From positions 21,747,001-21,811,000 of the forward strand of contig CM065388.1 of NCBI GenBank assembly GCA_033060915.1: a stretch of DNA of 64,000 nucleotides. The letters are read 5' to 3'. Shown here in pieces: positions 1-12,072 of this stretch. Position 1 is the first letter of the stretch. Every line of letters starts with the position of its first letter. The translations under genes and the position numbers were made by a program. The stretch is from Euryodendron excelsum. Taxonomy: Eukaryota > Streptophyta > Magnoliopsida > Ericales > Pentaphylacaceae. The notes beneath the pieces were generated by a model that worked only from the letters and a program-made list of their open reading frames with translations, ran no database searches and was not told the origin of the DNA.

Positions 1-367
1 GTATGTCATGTTCAGTGTTCCATCTGTTAGAATGTTAGGCTGGTGATTGTTGTTTAGAGATAATCAAGAAGGCTTGGCGGATGGCTCCTTTGTACTTGAT
101 GTGGTGCATTTGGAAGGAGCATAATAGGCATACTTTTGATGATATAGGGTTAGCAATTTATAGTCTTAAGTTAAGAGTAGTTGCATAGCTTTCATTTCTT
201 GTTACAAGGTGATTTGTGTCGGTCTTCTTTTGCTTTTATCGATTTCATGGAAGATCTCTTTAGTTCCTGACTGTTTTCGCTTCTTGTATACTCCTTGTAT
301 ACAAGGGTTGCACCTCTGATTAGGCACTAGTCTTTAATAAAAGTTATTTACTTATAATAAAAAAAAT
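1..367 (+). mobile_element. 3' end of an L1-type LINE (truncated by window edge)
   Basis: The plus strand around 70-150 reads WRMAPLYLMWCIWKEH followed by NRHTFDD, the tryptophan-rich end of the zinc-binding reverse-transcriptase-associated domain found at the C-terminus of plant L1 ORF2. After stop codons comes a 3' UTR with a TTGTATAC-rich stretch, 'TTTAATAAAAG' and a terminal A-run at about 358-367. That is the usual layout of a retroposed plant L1 tail. The coding part is already interrupted by stops, so it is a dead copy. It lies in the presumed second intron of the THO2 gene, antisense to it. Confidence 0.72.
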
Positions 368-639
368 TCTAATAGTGTGCTACACAAGCCTACCCCTATC
401 ATACCATATTTGAGAGCATGTAACATACAATTTTCCCATTCCCATTCTAGTTCCTAGTACTGGAATGAACTAGAATGTACTGGAATAGTCCTAGAACAAC
501 ATCAAGAATAAGCCTACGTTCTTTTGAGGGGAGTGAGGCATCAATTCCTTAAGTGGATAGTTAATTTCTAATTCTATTATATAGCTGGGTCACAGAGAGA
601 ATTCACCTTTGCACTATTTTCAGACTTTGTAGACAACAA

Positions 640-768
640 GTAGCTCTGAGATTAGGAAATGAGGTCTAGATACGGTTTTCCTTTGTATACATCTTGCAGA
701 CATAGAGCCACCCCTTTGGCGCCTTTTTTCATGTGATAAACTTTACACGTCAAAAAAAATATAAAAGA
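640..768 (+). repeat. Possible second L1-like 3' tail
   Basis: The stretch has the same ingredients as the neighbouring L1 tail: 'CTTTGTATACATCTTG', 'CCCCTTTGGCGCC', T-rich sequence and an A-rich end near 752-765. No coding homology is visible, so this is a pattern match to the 3' UTR only. The rest of 368-1875 shows no gene or recognisable element and is taken as intron sequence. Confidence 0.3.
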
Positions 769-1875
769 AGTTCATATCCTTTTCTATAATTTCATTTAGG
801 AATTCTTCAACATAATTGGTTTCAACATTTCATTGGCAAATCAAGCACTAGTTGTTTGTTTTTGTTTGATATTCTTAGAGTCTATTTTGAGTTAGAAGTT
901 TTATTGGGTTGCAGTCTAGCTCTTGGTTGCAATAAAGTTAGCCTTATGCGGTCACAACACTAAGTCGGGAAATGCTTAGAAGGTTTATGTGTGCCTTCAC
1001 CACTCATAAAACAGAAGGAGAGTTCAGTATTGCATACAATTAGATTCATGCAAGGCAATAGCTATACGAATTTGTAGGTTTAAAGCACAAGGTTAAAAAA
1101 AGGTAGTGGGGTTAGTAGAAATGAGCTAAAATCTAAAAAGCAAAGACACTAGCATGGGACGCTGATACAATACAACACAAACACGCATTCAACAAATCAT
1201 GACATAACATGGCAAGGACACATCAATAAATATATTTTTTAAAACATGCATGAAAATAATTTCTTCATTTTTTTATGGTAAAAATAAGTTATATTTTATT
1301 ATATCAAAATAGTAAGAAATTATTTTTCACATTCTATAGATTAAAAATAATTGAGAAGGAAAATTCCTATATCTATTTTTAAAAAGCACTGTTCACAATA
1401 GATACAAGTGTCCAACATCTGTCGGGAAGTGTCTAACACATATCCAATATAACCACGGCACCTTCTGAGGAGCTTTTGTATTTCTTAGGCTTAGAATTGA
1501 CTAGTTCAGAAGTGATAGGTTGCTAGAACTCAATAAGAACTTATCAAAGAATACAAGAAGAAAGGTTTTTTGCCAATGCTGTAGATGGCAACTATTGAGG
1601 ATTTTGGGTGTTACACTATAGACCAAAAGAGTGGGAGAAAGGGTGGGGCTACACAATTGGTTTTAACGAATAGAGTAAAGAAAAGGTTTCATTATGATTA
1701 AATTTGATAAAATCTGATCACAGAAAATTAAATAGAATTTCCACAATTAATTGCTTCCAAATCACTTTGTTATCGGCACACCAGTACCTTAGATTGTCAT
1801 TACTTAATTCTTACATATAGTCTCCAAAACCACAACATCAAATGCGAAGGAGCTGCTCAATAAGAGGAGAATTGA

Positions 1876-2345
1876 CTTGTCCTTCTTTTTTTTTTTTTTT
1901 TGGTTTTTTTGACAAGCAAAGATTTTATTATCACCAAGATGCCAAAAGAGGTGCCACTTCTATATACAAGCTGTATATTAAAAAAAACCACTATAACCCT
2001 CACCACAAAATTTAGATCACCTATGAAATCTATTAAAACAAAAGAAGATTTGCAATAATTTCTTGACATCTAACATTGAAACTTGTGTAACAAAATTGAT
2101 TTGAGTTTCTATACTAGCAAAATAGAATCTGCAAACGTTCTTCGGTTACACTCCTTCCATATAAACCACATCAAATACGAGGGAGCAATCTCCCAAGCCA
2201 CCTTTTTGCTTTTTTGCACTTAACAACCTCTTGGCCACAATTCACAGAGAGCAATAACTGAAGCTGGCAGCACCCACTGAACACCAAAGATGCAAAGTAA
2301 CAAACTCCACAACTGCTACGCCACCTTGCAATGAAGAAAATGATG
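1876..2345 (-). mobile_element. L1-type LINE 3' fragment, minus strand
   Basis: The poly-T run near 1883-1903 is the poly-A tail of a minus-strand insertion. Just inside it the minus strand reads a TTGTATATAGAAGTGGCACC-type 3' UTR. Further in (about 2130-2200) it encodes WEIAPSYLMWFIWKE followed by CNRRTFADS, the same C-terminal LINE motif as the plus-strand copy at the window start. Frameshifts and stops break the frame. Upstream extent is uncertain; similar non-host-looking sequence may continue to about 2960. Confidence 0.68.
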
Positions 2346-3013
2346 GTTCAATGGTTCCTCTACTCACTGATACATACAACACCAACTGGGAACCATTTTG
2401 TCCATTTTACCCAAATTTCCAATGGTTAGAACAAATCCAATGCTGTAGAACAAATAAAAAATTGCACCCTTGGGAGGAGTGCCTGCTTTCTAGATATTGG
2501 ATTATCCTGGAAATTGCAATGGGTTATTGGCAAATACAGAAATATGCAAACCTTATTTTGCCTAACCAACAATATTTCAAAAACGCTATTGCTCATATCT
2601 CCAGCTCTAGCATGAGTATGTTGAAATTGCACAATTGTACCATTAAAGATTTTCAGTTTTGGTAAATTGCTCGTTATGTTTTCATAATGCCATCACACAA
2701 ATAGCACATGAAGCATTCTCTCTTTCTTTAAGTTTCCCAACTAATTTCCATTTTGACCATCCTATCAATCTGTAAGGTACAAGAAATAAACCATGACGCC
2801 ACAATTTCACAGACCTTCAGTGACCCCACACTTGCCATAATCTCAAACCACAGTGACCACCCAAAGTGCCTAAATAAAAAGCAACAAAATGAAGTCCCCA
2901 TTCCAAGGCAATGATACCTAGACTTCAACTCCAACCCATGACTCACCAAAGCTTCAATAAACAACATAAAAACATACTACTGTATAGATATTAGTTACAA
3001 ATACAGAACTCAC
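2346..3013. other. Unassigned intronic sequence
   Basis: This stretch adjoins THO2 exon 2. I expected exon 3 of THO2 (continuing after '...TQMAQD') but could not find it on the minus strand here. Short open frames exist on both strands (2351-2665 plus; 2728-2967 minus) but show no family signature. It may be intron, more LINE sequence, or both. Confidence 0.4.
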
Positions 3014-3139
3014 ATCTTGAGCCATTTGGGTCACAACATCAGCAAAATTTGAACTCATTTCTTCGTCCGAGAGTTTATCCAGAAACTCTACTGAGTCTAA
3101 TGCTGCTTTACACTTCTGAATAGGCAATTCGCCGCGAAC
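3014..3139 (-). CDS. THO2: THO complex subunit 2, exon 2 (partial gene)
   Basis: The minus strand encodes 42 residues beginning VRGELPIQKCKAALDSVEF and ending NFADVVTQMAQD. This is the conserved N-terminal block of plant THO2 that directly follows '...LCWTM'. It is preceded by a TTAG acceptor (AG at 3140-3141) and followed by a GTGAGT donor starting at 3013. Both junctions are phase 0, so it joins exon 1 in frame. THO2 is the large scaffold of the nuclear THO/TREX complex, which couples transcription to mRNA export and in plants also affects small-RNA production. The remaining exons are not seen and must lie left of the window if the gene is intact; at least 3 kb of repeat-bearing intron separates them. 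Confidence 0.85.
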
Positions 3140-3304
3140 CTAACAACAGTACAAAATTTCCATGAAAACATAAACTGAGCTAAAACCATTTTATACCGGA
3201 ACGCATACCAAAGTCCAAAAATAAGAACACTGGTAATTCAATACGGAGCAAAAAAGCCATGAAGACATAATTGAGATAAACCCTATTGCATACGCAGCAC
3301 ATAC

Positions 3305-3439
3305 CATAGTCCAGCAAAGCTCATGGAGAAAACGAAGCATTGGGACCGCGTTCGGGGACTTGAAGCTGCGGTTTCCGTTCTTCCATTCCTGAATACAGTC
3401 TTCTGTAACGTATATGTACTCTACATGCGGAAAAGACAT
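3305..3439 (-). CDS. THO2: THO complex subunit 2, exon 1 with start codon
   Basis: The exon has 45 codons from the ATG at 3437-3439. It begins MSFPHVEYIYVTEDCIQEWK and ends AVPMLRFLHELCWTM, followed directly by a GTATGT donor (3304-3299). Spacing and order of EW-K-GN, PMLRFL and ELCWTM match the N-terminus of plant THO2. The start was chosen because it is the first Met of this conserved block and a pyrimidine-rich leader precedes it. Splicing to 3139 gives the expected ...ELCWTM-VRGELP... junction. No disabling mutation is visible in either exon. Without the other exons I cannot say whether the gene is functional. Confidence 0.85.
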
Positions 3440-3600
3440 GTTTGTGAAGGGAAGAAGAATAAGGAACCCTGGGGTTCTTGGATTTGAGGGTTGCGTGAAT
3501 CAGAGAGAAGGGTGACAGAGTGATGGAGTTGAGATTTGTTTCATGTGCAGGGAGAGAGAATGGAGTTTCTTTTAGGGTTTCAGCCTTTCAGGTGATCAAC
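3440..3600 (-). promoter_or_regulatory. THO2 leader and promoter-proximal region
   Basis: Reading the minus strand toward the ATG, the sequence is CT-rich ('CTGTCACCCTTCTCTCTGATT', 'ACCCTCAAATCC', 'TTCTTCTTCCCTTC'), as expected for a plant 5' UTR. No clear TATA box was found. A plus-strand open frame across 3520-3768 has no recognisable domain and is regarded as chance. Confidence 0.5.
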
Positions 3601-6533
3601 TCGGGTTTGAGACAAGGTTGTGTTGCTGCTTCAAGTTCTAGTTCTGTCTCTGGTTTTTACCGGTTTGGCGTATGGGGTTATTTAGATTTCGGGGCGGAAA
3701 CTGGCCGGGTCCGATGGCCCGAGCCGACTTGTCCACCCCGTCCATCAGAGTTTAATATATTTTTTTAAGCTCAGTTAGTTTAACGAGCAGACTTGATAAT
3801 TGAGTTTGAACTCCGGCCTAAATATATAAAATAAATATATTTTTTTATATTTTAATATATATATGCTTTTAAATTTTATATTATTTAGTGTTATTTTTAA
3901 AGAAAAAATATTTATTAAAACTCTTTTCAAGTTAAATGAATAGGCTTGGAATTCAATTTTAGACCTAATGAAAAAAAAATTTAGTATACGATTGGGTCCC
4001 TGCCCAACTTTTGTCCACCCTTCAAATCACTCGGATATTTTTTTTTTTTAGCTACAGGGTGTTCAGGTTTTCAGACAACTATTCTCTCAAAATCAAGCAG
4101 GACTACTGTTAGTATAAATCATGTAAAGTTCATACAATTGCACACATAATGGCTTGCCATAAACGGCACAAGTCGCAGTGGTATGTGAAAATGAATCAAA
4201 CTTAAAACCTCATATTTATTATGAGAATAAATCAATCTCTCTTTTGTGATTGGGTGACACAGCAATTGTCAATGTAAAAAAATAAAAAATTATTTGCAAT
4301 GCGCACGAGCGTGTAAATGTTCAGTGGACATTGGGCGAGTTCAACTGGTCTATATTATATTTTAACAAATGGTGCATTGGCCCAAGTCAGACTATTGGGA
4401 CTAAAATTAAATCTTAAATTCATTCCAAATGAAAATTACATGCACAAGCCCGTCCAATTCTACCATTTAGATAAATAATTTTAATAAAATATTTATCTCA
4501 CAAAGAATGTGTTAATCGAAATGATTTGTGTGTGTTTTAATTGTCTCAAAATCAAGTAGGTAAATCTTGTAACTAATTTTTTAATAAATATTTTTTTTAA
4601 ATAAAATTAAATTACATAAAATATAAGTACAAATAATATATATATTTACATTGTTGCATACATATTTCGGATCAACTCAGACCGGGCTTGAAATTAAATT
4701 TTCAAGTCCACATATTAACATAATTGAGCTTAAACTTTTTTAATAAATATTCTTCCTCTTCCAAAATAAAGTTAAATAACATGAAATCTTAACTGTTTCC
4801 TCATTGCTTTTTCATATATACGAAGTAGGGTGACTTTTATTGTATTATACTCTCTTCAAAATGAGAAGTATAACATCTTCAAAATAATAAGAGAATGATA
4901 ACAAAATGTTCTCAGATATGTTAATTTCCTCATAAAGTCAAGTCTACAACAATCATATTTCTTCATTCTTCTTCATTTATTTTTTTAGATTTCTATTAAA
5001 TATATAGTCCATTTTAATTATGGGTTACATATTCAAGTTTCATGACACACATTATATCTTTAACATTATAATTCTTGGTTAAATTGTTTGAACTTTTACA
5101 TGTGCACTATTTTTGTGCCAATTATGTCCAGCATCTTAAATCAAAATTATTGATAATATGGGTCACCCAAAGTTCCAGAGCCTATATACGACATGATAGT
5201 GCGCAAAAGTTCACTCATGATAGTTTCACTAATTTCTTAGTGTTGCATAATGGTAAGAAAGCAGGGGCCGCACCAGGTATACCGTGATGGGGTCAACTGA
5301 CCCCATCAGCCCTTCAAAATCTTGAACTAAATTTTTTTCATTTACATGGTACATCTTTTAAATGTAAATAGTCCGACTCCATTACGACATCCCTTGATCC
5401 CATTGGCCATTACCTCACCCACTAACTCAAAGTGGCAGCCCAAAACAGTCATAATTTCATCTTATGTGTCTTAGGAGAGAGACAAGTGCTGTTATAGCTA
5501 CTGTTTCAAAACCTCTTTGTCCTCGCAATTTCTCTCTCCAAAATTTGTTTTCATATCTATTTTTAGAAAAAAGACATATTTTTAATTTTCCCTGATCCAA
5601 AATAAGTTAGTAGTGTTATTAATTTATAAAAATGGTATACTATCAAAATTTTGTACGAAAAATTCTACTAGATTGATTGATAATAGCATTTTTATAATTA
5701 AAAATTGACATTATAGGTGTTTTGTTTAAAAAAAATGACCATCATCAACTCATAACATTCTAACAATAGCTTGAATGAATTTTCTGGTTGGATAGTATTA
5801 TCTATAATTTCTCGATAGTAAATAGAGAAAAGAGATGTTAAAAGTTACCATGATATATTTTGACCTCCAGATTTCAAATTTTTTCTTTTATATGTAATAT
5901 TACAGGAGAGATGGGAGAGTACATTTTAATCGGTAAAACATTAATATTAGCTATCCATTGACTTGAGGACTTCTTTTTTGGATAGAATTCATTGATCGAG
6001 TTTTTATAATCAACCACTGATTATTACTCTTTTACTTAGACGAACTTATTTTGACTTAGAAATCTTTATGAGATACTTCTTAATCGTATGTGAGTGTCCT
6101 AAATAACGGTTTTGTGCGATGTATTAAGTCAAACTCACCTGATAGTATCGACAATGATGCGATTATGCAACGATTGTAAAATTTAAAACCTCATTTATTA
6201 TGAAGCCTCGTTCAAGGCAATTATTAAAGTACATGTAAGTGTATTTTTTTACCGAAAATAATAGCACGAATGTATTAAGATTTCTCTTATAAAAAAATTG
6301 TATTAAATTTTTTTTTATCTATTGTTTTAAAAGCACTATTTAAGTTTTTTAATGATCCATAAACAAAAATTTCTAAAGCCGCCGCCGTAAGAAAGCACCT
6401 ATTTTAGAAAGAGAATCTAGCAGCACATTTACATGACAACATTTTACACAACATATTTTGATAAACACACAAGGGGAGAAGGGTGGAGAAAATTAAATGC
6501 AATAATAGAAAAATGTTTATGCATTAACATATA
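3601..6533. other. AT-rich intergenic sequence, nothing recognised
   Basis: The sequence is long and AT-rich, with no extended open frame, no RNA-gene signature and no clear terminal repeats. It may contain very old transposon debris. The left end (3690-3745) is GC-richer and belongs to the THO2 upstream region. Confidence 0.5.
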
Positions 6534-9137
6534 TCTATCAACTATAATAAAAGTCGGAATGACCTGCTTGCTTTCTCCCGTGCACCTCATGTGAAATGTC
6601 CGCTCTATCCTCCATTTACTTGCTATATTACAATTTTGCCCAACCTCCTATTTCAAGTTTCATCCAATCAGATTGCTGCTCTATGGACACAATATTTCAA
6701 GCAGCTGCAAGCCTGCAACGGGTCTCGATCTTTCGCTGTAACATTGCAGCTATCACACCGCCTCGAACCTTTGCGGCCATTGCATACCGCACCACCCCCA
6801 CTCTTTGTGGCCATTGCATCCTCAGCTAATCAAAGGGCTTCCAAATATAATCGATCAAGCAGCCACAGTTGGTCTCGAAGTTTTGTTGTAACAACCATGC
6901 GGCTACTGCCTCAAATCTTTGCAGCCACTGCACTCTCAGCTAATCAAAGGGCTTGCCAAGCCCCTTCCTTGCTGATTCAAACTGAATGCTTGCCCAACTA
7001 AACCCAGACTACCTTCACTCTGATCAACCCTATATATACGGATATATGCATCGTCTCGATAGTATATGACCCAAGCAAGAGAAAAAGTTCCTGCACAATC
7101 AGGTTTTTTATCTAATTATGTTCATAAGGAACTCAATTTATTGTTAGATCTATGCCTTCTCTTGCTTTTGTTGTAATGAATCATGAAATGAATTTGTATG
7201 GTGTTCTCTTTATCAATTATTCTCTATTAGTTTTTTTGTCCTTTGATGTTTTTGGTTCAATTTTTATTTTTTTTTTGTTCTTTTGTTTTTGGTAGATACA
7301 ATGATATATTATTCGTAATGAATGAATAGAGATTCCAACTCTGTGTGGAGGTTAGTAGATTGGTCATGTTCATATTAGTTGATGACTTCAATTTAGTATA
7401 AGCTATATGATTCTCTTCAAGTTGTTGCTTGTAGGTTTCTTTGGGTGATAACATGCACTGGAAAATGACATAGGGAAGAATTCATTCAACAATTTTTAAG
7501 TTTGATCTCCATAATTTCATTGTTCTACATATGTTGCTTTTCTTACTTTAGTGTGTGAATAATTTCAGTTAGCTATGTGGGAACTAGGTATATCTTATCC
7601 GGTCATTTGATTTATTGGAGATCTGATGTATACATTCCGGATATTATTTGGAATGCCTGATATTGCAATATTTGTTATGGTAATAAATTAGAAAGAGGGC
7701 AGAAAGAGTGGCAATTGTCAGATACATTTTGCTTGACGGCTCTTCTACAGGTCTTGTAATTAGCAACCTGCATGCATTTCCTTTGTGCAAAAATCTCTTG
7801 TAACCTGTTGAAGGGTCAATTGGGGTTTGGGTCTATTTTGGCGTCATGGACTCTGGTTGGTATCATAATATAGAAGATGTTTATTGGTTTTGGGTATTTA
7901 GCTCCATTATAGTGCTGAAAATTTTGTCCTGTGGGAATAGGGCCCGAATTTGAAAGCTTTACAGATGGATAAAAGAGGTTTCATCTTGTTGTAAAGGGAT
8001 ATGATAGGAAGGAGAAGAATTCAATAGTTCCAATTGTAATAGGTTAGATTACTTCATATTTTAATCTTCTTGCCGCCTTGTATGTGCTTTCCTCTGATAT
8101 GTTAGTTTAAAAACTTCAATTTGTGTTGTTGGAAAAACACATAGACATAAATTTGTTAAGTTGATTTGGGGATTAGGTGGTTTACGTGTCTGCAATTTCA
8201 TACAATGATTAAGCATTAGAGAACAACTATATTTATCTAATCCATAAGCCTTCCTAAGTTGGTGGAGATTCTCTCAGTATTTGGACTAAACTATATGAAG
8301 TAAATTCTTTGTAATTGAACATGGAGCCCAATGTTGTGTAGACTTATAATGATTGTTAATTCTTCATGCTGTCATGTGAAATGTGAAGACAAAACTATGA
8401 GAAAAGAGCAAAAGAGGAGCTACTTTGAAAGCTAAGGATTTGAAAATGTATGATATGTCAACGTTTCATCTCTATTCCTTCTTTTATTTTTTTCAGTTTG
8501 TGTTCCTAATTGCAAAATGGTGCTTGCAAAGGTGGAGGGTTAAGAAGTTCTATACTATTGTGAATGGTGAAGACATAGCATCTACATCGAAGATAATGAA
8601 AGGTAACAATTCTATCTTTTCGATTTTTATTGGCATGAAATCCGCATGATCCCTTTCTTTTAAAGTAGAGAATGCATTTTATACATACTTCAATTTACAC
8701 AGAAGTTGTGACGCTAGATCCCTCAATGACACTTTAGCAAGAGGAAAGGTGGTTATGTGTTTCCAATCTCAATCCCTAAGGTTTGCAACAATGCTGCAAC
8801 AGTTAGACAAAGATATCAATGAACCCCTATGAAACGGTTTTATGGGATTCAACCAATTTTCTTGATTTATCATATTCATGTTGATTTTTTTTTCATTCAT
8901 TATTTCGGTTTCCAACTTACGGTTGGCCAAATGACTATTGATGTAGGCACATAAATATTTTGCATTAGTAGCATGGTTTTGAAAATATAACATGTAATTT
9001 GTAATTTTTCTTTTTTCTTTTCATATTTTGTACATTGGCCATACTAATTTGTTCATTTTCATTTTGATTCTCCTTTTTTGTTGTATTAATTGAAATAGAT
9101 GTGGTTGGCACGTGCAAAGCACGTGCTGTACCACTAC
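6534..9137. mobile_element. Helitron-like non-autonomous element
   Basis: The left end reads TCTATCAACTATAATAAAAG then TCGGAATGACCTGC, a 5' end seen in many plant Helitrons: it starts with TC, and an A precedes it. The right end carries a perfect 8-bp hairpin, GCACGTGC-AAA-GCACGTGC (9108-9126), eleven bases before 'CCACTAC|T', close to the CTRR|T rule (CTAG decayed to CTAC). No TSD or TIR is expected. No Rep/helicase gene is visible; the open frames inside are short and unlike known proteins. An imperfect direct duplication ('CTCAGCTAATCAAAGGGCTT') lies at about 6820-6960. The related sequence at 9788 shares the 5' end. Confidence 0.6.
9108..9126. repeat. Helitron 3' terminal hairpin
   Basis: An 8-bp inverted repeat GCACGTGC flanks an AAA loop. 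It sits about 11 nt before the inferred 3' end, where Helitrons carry their termination hairpin. Each arm is itself palindromic and contains CACGTG, so it could also bind bHLH/bZIP factors; that is inference. Confidence 0.6.
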
Positions 9138-9224
9138 TATAATATATATCATATATGTGAGAATTTGTAAGAGCTGTAGTAAAAAATTGCCTAGCTTCTT
9201 GTTTTTTTTTCTCTCTCAATACAT

Positions 9225-9233
9225 TTATTGATT
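9225..9233. repeat. Left target-site duplication of Mutator-like element
   Basis: TTATTGATT here matches TTATTAATT at 12064-12072 in eight of nine positions. Nine bases is the characteristic duplication length of Mutator-like elements. Confidence 0.65.
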
Positions 9234-9787
9234 GGGTTAATTACACTGACCACTCTTGAGATTTCATGAAATGTGAGATACTACTCCTCATATACTGACA
9301 ATTACACTGCATATCCCTATCAGAGTTTATGATTGGACGACATTAGAATTGTAGGCGAAATTACCATTGTACCCTCACTTTTTTAAGCACGAAAAGTAAA
9401 AAAACTTTCTCTCTCTCTCTCTCTCTCTACACCTTCGGCTACACCATATGTTCAATCATCGGCAACATATTTTCTTCCCACCAACTAGATTCGGCCTCTT
9501 GCAGCCCAGGCAGTGCTTACCATCTCCGTCCGCCATCACAAGCTCACACCACTACGGTTACCGAAAATAACCCACCATCACTAGCTTCATATCCCCCTCA
9601 CCTCTCTTCTCCTCACACACATAGAGGCACACTCCATTGACTCACGATCAACCATGTCCATTGTCTTCTGTAAACCCAGATTAGGGATCTCCCTCTCCAC
9701 TACCCACTGGAACCCATCGTCCATCTCTTGTTCGGTAGGTCAACCGAAGCCCATCTATCTATCTATCTCTATATGTTTATATATATA

Positions 9788-11066
9788 TGTACTATAATAA
9801 AAGCCGCAATGATATGCTTTTTGTCTCCGGTATGTCAAATAGTGCATTGCCTATTTTACCCTTTTACTATCTTTGTTATTTCATGTACGCAGTGTAGGGC
9901 CATGGGTATAAGTTATTTGTCTCCATTTGCTGATAGCTGCTTATACTTGGCACTTGGAAGACTCATTAAATGCCTTTGGTTAGTTCACCTATTAAGATAT
10001 TCACAAGTTGTATATATTAAGTTGTAACCGCCTTTACGACATATTCACCCCTATAGAATTTAATAATATTTTATTCCCCCAGCTAATTAGTGGTAACCAC
10101 CTTTACTTATGTGGCACTCACCGCCTCCTAGCTATATATATCTATGTTTTACAGTCTTTATCATTGCTTATCATTTTTAATCTTTATTAAGTTTTGTCTA
10201 CATAAATTTTGTGGATTCATTTATTCGAATTACATTAAACACAAAAATGAAACAAAAGTTGAGCAAGATGAGGGAACAATATGAAGTATTACCATTGGAA
10301 GATAAGAAATAAAAGCTAAAGAAAATGAGGGAATTAGGCTAATGAATTGATGTTAGCACCTAAAAAAGCGTGTCTATAAAACTTGTTTGCGTTATTGGAG
10401 AACTGATGAAATCAATTGGAGGGTGTTTAATCGCTAGCCAATGGATTGACATTAGCAACCGAGAAAAAGCGTGTCTATAAAACTTATTCGTGTGATTGGA
10501 AAACTAGCAAAATCGATTGAAGTGTGTATAGTCACTGGCCAATAGATTGATGTTAGCAACTGAAAAAGACGTGTCTATAAAAATTTTTTCATGATTAGGG
10601 AACTGACGAAATCAATTAGAAAGTGTTTACTCGCTGACAAATGGAGTAATGTATGCTAAGAAAACACATCTAATTTTGGGTCTATAGTTTGTGGGGTGGT
10701 GTGTCTAATGAAGTAGCTGATTAACTTTCAAAAATAGAATAATGATTTATGAATATTTCTTGATAAATTAAAATATCAGAGATAACAACTGTGCTGAAAA
10801 ACGGAGGTTTGAGATTTGTGTTAGGAAGAAAATTTCCCATAGCATAACACACTCAATGCATATTTTTTTAATTCTTATAAGATATTACTCATAAGTTTTT
10901 GTTAATTCACATCATGTACAATTATTAAGTTAGCATCTTATAGTTAATATTTTTTTCCCTGGCCATAAAATAATGTTTTCTATTATTCTCTTATTTTGTT
11001 TATATTTATGGAGAAAATGTGGTTGGTTTATATTTATAGAGAAAATGTTGCTGGCCGTACCACTAG
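9788..11066. mobile_element. Second Helitron-like element nested in the Mutator-like element
   Basis: It begins with ACTATAATAAAAG then CCGCAATGATATGC, closely resembling the 5' end at 6541-6560, and ends with 'GTACCACTAG|T', an intact CTAG|T terminus. The 5' boundary is blurred by a surrounding (TA)n tract. It carries a three-copy ~100-bp tandem array and no Rep/helicase frame. A stable terminal hairpin was not seen, so assignment rests on the shared 5' end and CTAG end. Confidence 0.5.
10347..10645. repeat. Three-copy ~100-bp minisatellite
   Basis: Units start at 10347, 10446 and 10546. Each begins TTGANNTTAGCA, contains CGTGTCTATAAAA and ends near GCCAATNGA, with moderate divergence between copies. 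It lies inside the nested Helitron-like element. Confidence 0.75.
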
Positions 11067-12063
11067 TATATATATGAACCCATATATATGGATATCTATG
11101 ATGGTGATGGCGGTGGATGATTGGGTTGGTGACGGTATTTTTTTTAATAAGTAATAGTGATGATTATAGCTTGTGGTGGGTAGTTTAATGCCATGGTTGA
11201 TTTGGGGTTCTTTGCTTTGTTTTATCCTTTATTTATGCACTATTTCTAACCAATCGACAAACTCTCCCCCAATTGACCATCATCATCACACGAGCACCAT
11301 TTCCCGCCCAACCCAGTGCCCATCATTGCTAATTTTTTCCTTTTACTGTGTATATACACACAGACATGTATATGCTTGTATATATGTATATATGTATTAT
11401 GTATAATGGACTTTCAACTCTCTCTGTATATATTGATTATAAATTTGCAATTTGGATTTTTGATCATCTCCTAGTACAAATCCTATTTTTGGATATATTT
11501 GAATATCTTATTTGTGTTTGAATAAGCTCTGCATTTATATTGTTGAAGAGTGAAGAGATTGGGATTTTCTCAATGCATGTGGGATTTGAAAGTGGTGACT
11601 CTCGGCTTTGTGTTTGGGATGGGTTCCGGTGGTGGCAATGGGTTTGGCGGTGGTCGCCTTTAGAGTGTGTGTATATGCATGTATAACCCTTTTACATGAG
11701 TGTTCATGGACTCATGCAGTGGTGGTGGGTGAGTCATGATAGCGAATCAGGTGGGCTGCCGGACTTGGTGAAGGGGGATGGAGAAAATGTAAACTTTTAT
11801 GAATTTTTGGTTTATTTTTTGCTTAACTATTTATTTCTATTGTTAGTTATTTCGTTAATAATATTAGGAAGGGTAAATTAGGAAATTAAAAATGTTTATT
11901 AGTTGACCCAGTTAACTTTTATTTGTTGACTAATGTTAGTTTAGCGGGAGAGGGAATCTGTTACCAATATTGAAAAAGAAGAGAGGTCAGTGTAATTGTT
12001 AGTATATAAAGAGTACTATTTCACATATCGCAAAACCTCAGGGATGGTCAGTGTAATTTACCC

Positions 12064-12072
12064 TTATTAATT
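12064..12072. repeat. Right target-site duplication of Mutator-like element
   Basis: TTATTAATT mirrors TTATTGATT at 9225-9233 with one mismatch and directly abuts the right inverted repeat. Confidence 0.65.

Larger units (their letters stand above)
9234..12063. mobile_element. Mutator-like TIR element (non-autonomous), Helitron inside
   Basis: The left end, GGGTTAATTACACTGACCAC followed by further matching sequence to about 9316, recurs inverted at 11985-12063 as GGGTAAATTACACTGACCAT. The two arms align with substitutions over roughly 80 bp, including 'ATATACTNACAATTACACTG'. A 9-bp near-perfect target duplication flanks the pair. Long TIRs plus a 9-bp TSD fit a Mutator-like element. No MURA transposase is present. 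The interior has CT repeats, host-like GC-richer sequence (9440-9720, 11560-11790) and a nested Helitron-like copy at about 9788-11066. Confidence 0.75.

Noticed and set aside
6591..7001. 136-codon plus-strand frame as a gene
   Set aside because: Composition is repetitive and driven by a local direct duplication inside the Helitron-like element; two overlapping frames are equally open and no domain is recognised.
9411..9428. (CT)n run as a promoter Y-patch of a gene
   Set aside because: It lies within the Mutator-like element and no gene follows.
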